Origin: a candidate division WOR-3 bacterium
GTDB lineage: Bacteria > Hydrothermota > Tepidihabitantia > Tepidihabitantales > DTDR01
Direction: 5' to 3'
Assembly (NCBI GenBank): GCA_039801725.1
Contig: JBDRVE010000001.1
Span: 41,168-105,167, forward strand
DNA length: 64,000 bases
This document shows, piece by piece, positions 63,991-64,000 of this stretch. The notes below the pieces were generated by a model. The model saw only the letters and a list, made by a program, of their open reading frames with translations, was not told where the DNA came from and did not search any database. The first letter of the stretch is position 1; each line of letters opens with the position of its first letter. The translations under genes were made by a program, and so were the position numbers.

Positions 63991-64000
63991 AGATACCCCC

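Overview
The window is an AT-rich bacterial chromosome segment with very tightly packed genes, many overlapping by 4 bp. It has no prophage, CRISPR array or intact insertion sequence. I read it as an uncultured, anaerobic, probably thermophilic Gram-negative lineage, most likely candidate phylum WOR-3 (Stahlbacteria) or a relative. The basis is the combination of outer-membrane barrels and TPR lipoproteins, a truncated sorting tail of the kind found in FCB-group bacteria, a His-type (sulfide-using) Thi4, an archaeal-style TGS GTPase, an archaeal-type alanine dehydrogenase fold and RtcA. The phylum is an inference; no marker search was possible.

Layout. 1-4374 (minus): S10 ribosomal operon from rpsJ to a truncated rplP. 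4421-5483 (minus): QueD-like protein and a YjbH-like barrel. 5568-6507 (minus): an XRE regulator with a probable 3' frameshift and a palindromic operator. 6841-14743 (minus): one long unit rpmF-plsX-lipoprotein-barrel-ndk-TPR lipoprotein-pyrK-pyrD-pyrF-pyrE. 14851-19511 (plus): smc, ftsY and an EfpL-type EF-P paralogue. 19512-22775: divergent capsule export (SLBB) and initiating glycosyltransferase. 22744-30412 (minus): lipoprotein-rpsO-pnp-M16 protease-alanine dehydrogenase-like-GT4-MFS. 31731-34538 (plus): tRNA-Pro-hpt-adenine deaminase-LOG-like hydrolase, a possible purine recycling set. 34562-39675 (plus): ptsH-ptsI-sugar isomerase-nucleotidyltransferase-tgt. 39668-40785 (minus): thi4 and a ComEA-like protein. 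41447 (plus): a half-size GDT1 transporter. 41715-50111 (minus): a secreted solenoid-HEAT protein, an HDAC-like amidohydrolase and a surface-glycan set. 50151-54578: a TGS GTPase, a membrane glycosyltransferase and a beta-propeller surface protein. 54544-56218 (minus): hpf-hprK-EIIA, the regulatory part of a PTS. 56320-60477: iscU, a zinc-ribbon microprotein, a methyltransferase-like membrane protein, accC, efp and pepP. 60554-60907: RNase P RNA. 61863-62891: rtcA, followed by a 127-nt nested hairpin.

Gene expression. Nearly every transcription-unit start carries a near-consensus promoter with a 16 or 17 nt spacer. These promoters fall into two classes. In at least twelve, the -10 box ends only 5-8 nt before the start codon, so the mRNA should be leaderless. 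In five others the leader is about 18-24 nt, and four of those carry a Shine-Dalgarno (SD) sequence. This bimodal pattern is the strongest genome-level signal here.

Intergenic graveyards. Five longer gaps (6.5-6.8, 30.5-31.7, 40.8-41.4, 60.9-61.8 and 63.0-64.0 kb) hold decayed sequence: a DNA methyltransferase fragment, an IS481-type transposase N-terminus, two related copies of a 420-bp degenerate segment, and two 24-nt periodic arrays that read as octapeptide repeats.

Best candidates for something undescribed: the nested hairpin after rtcA, the leaderless promoter class, the 927-residue solenoid-HEAT protein in the glycan operon, two EF-P paralogues with non-canonical tips, and a base-pair swap in the P4 core of RNase P RNA.
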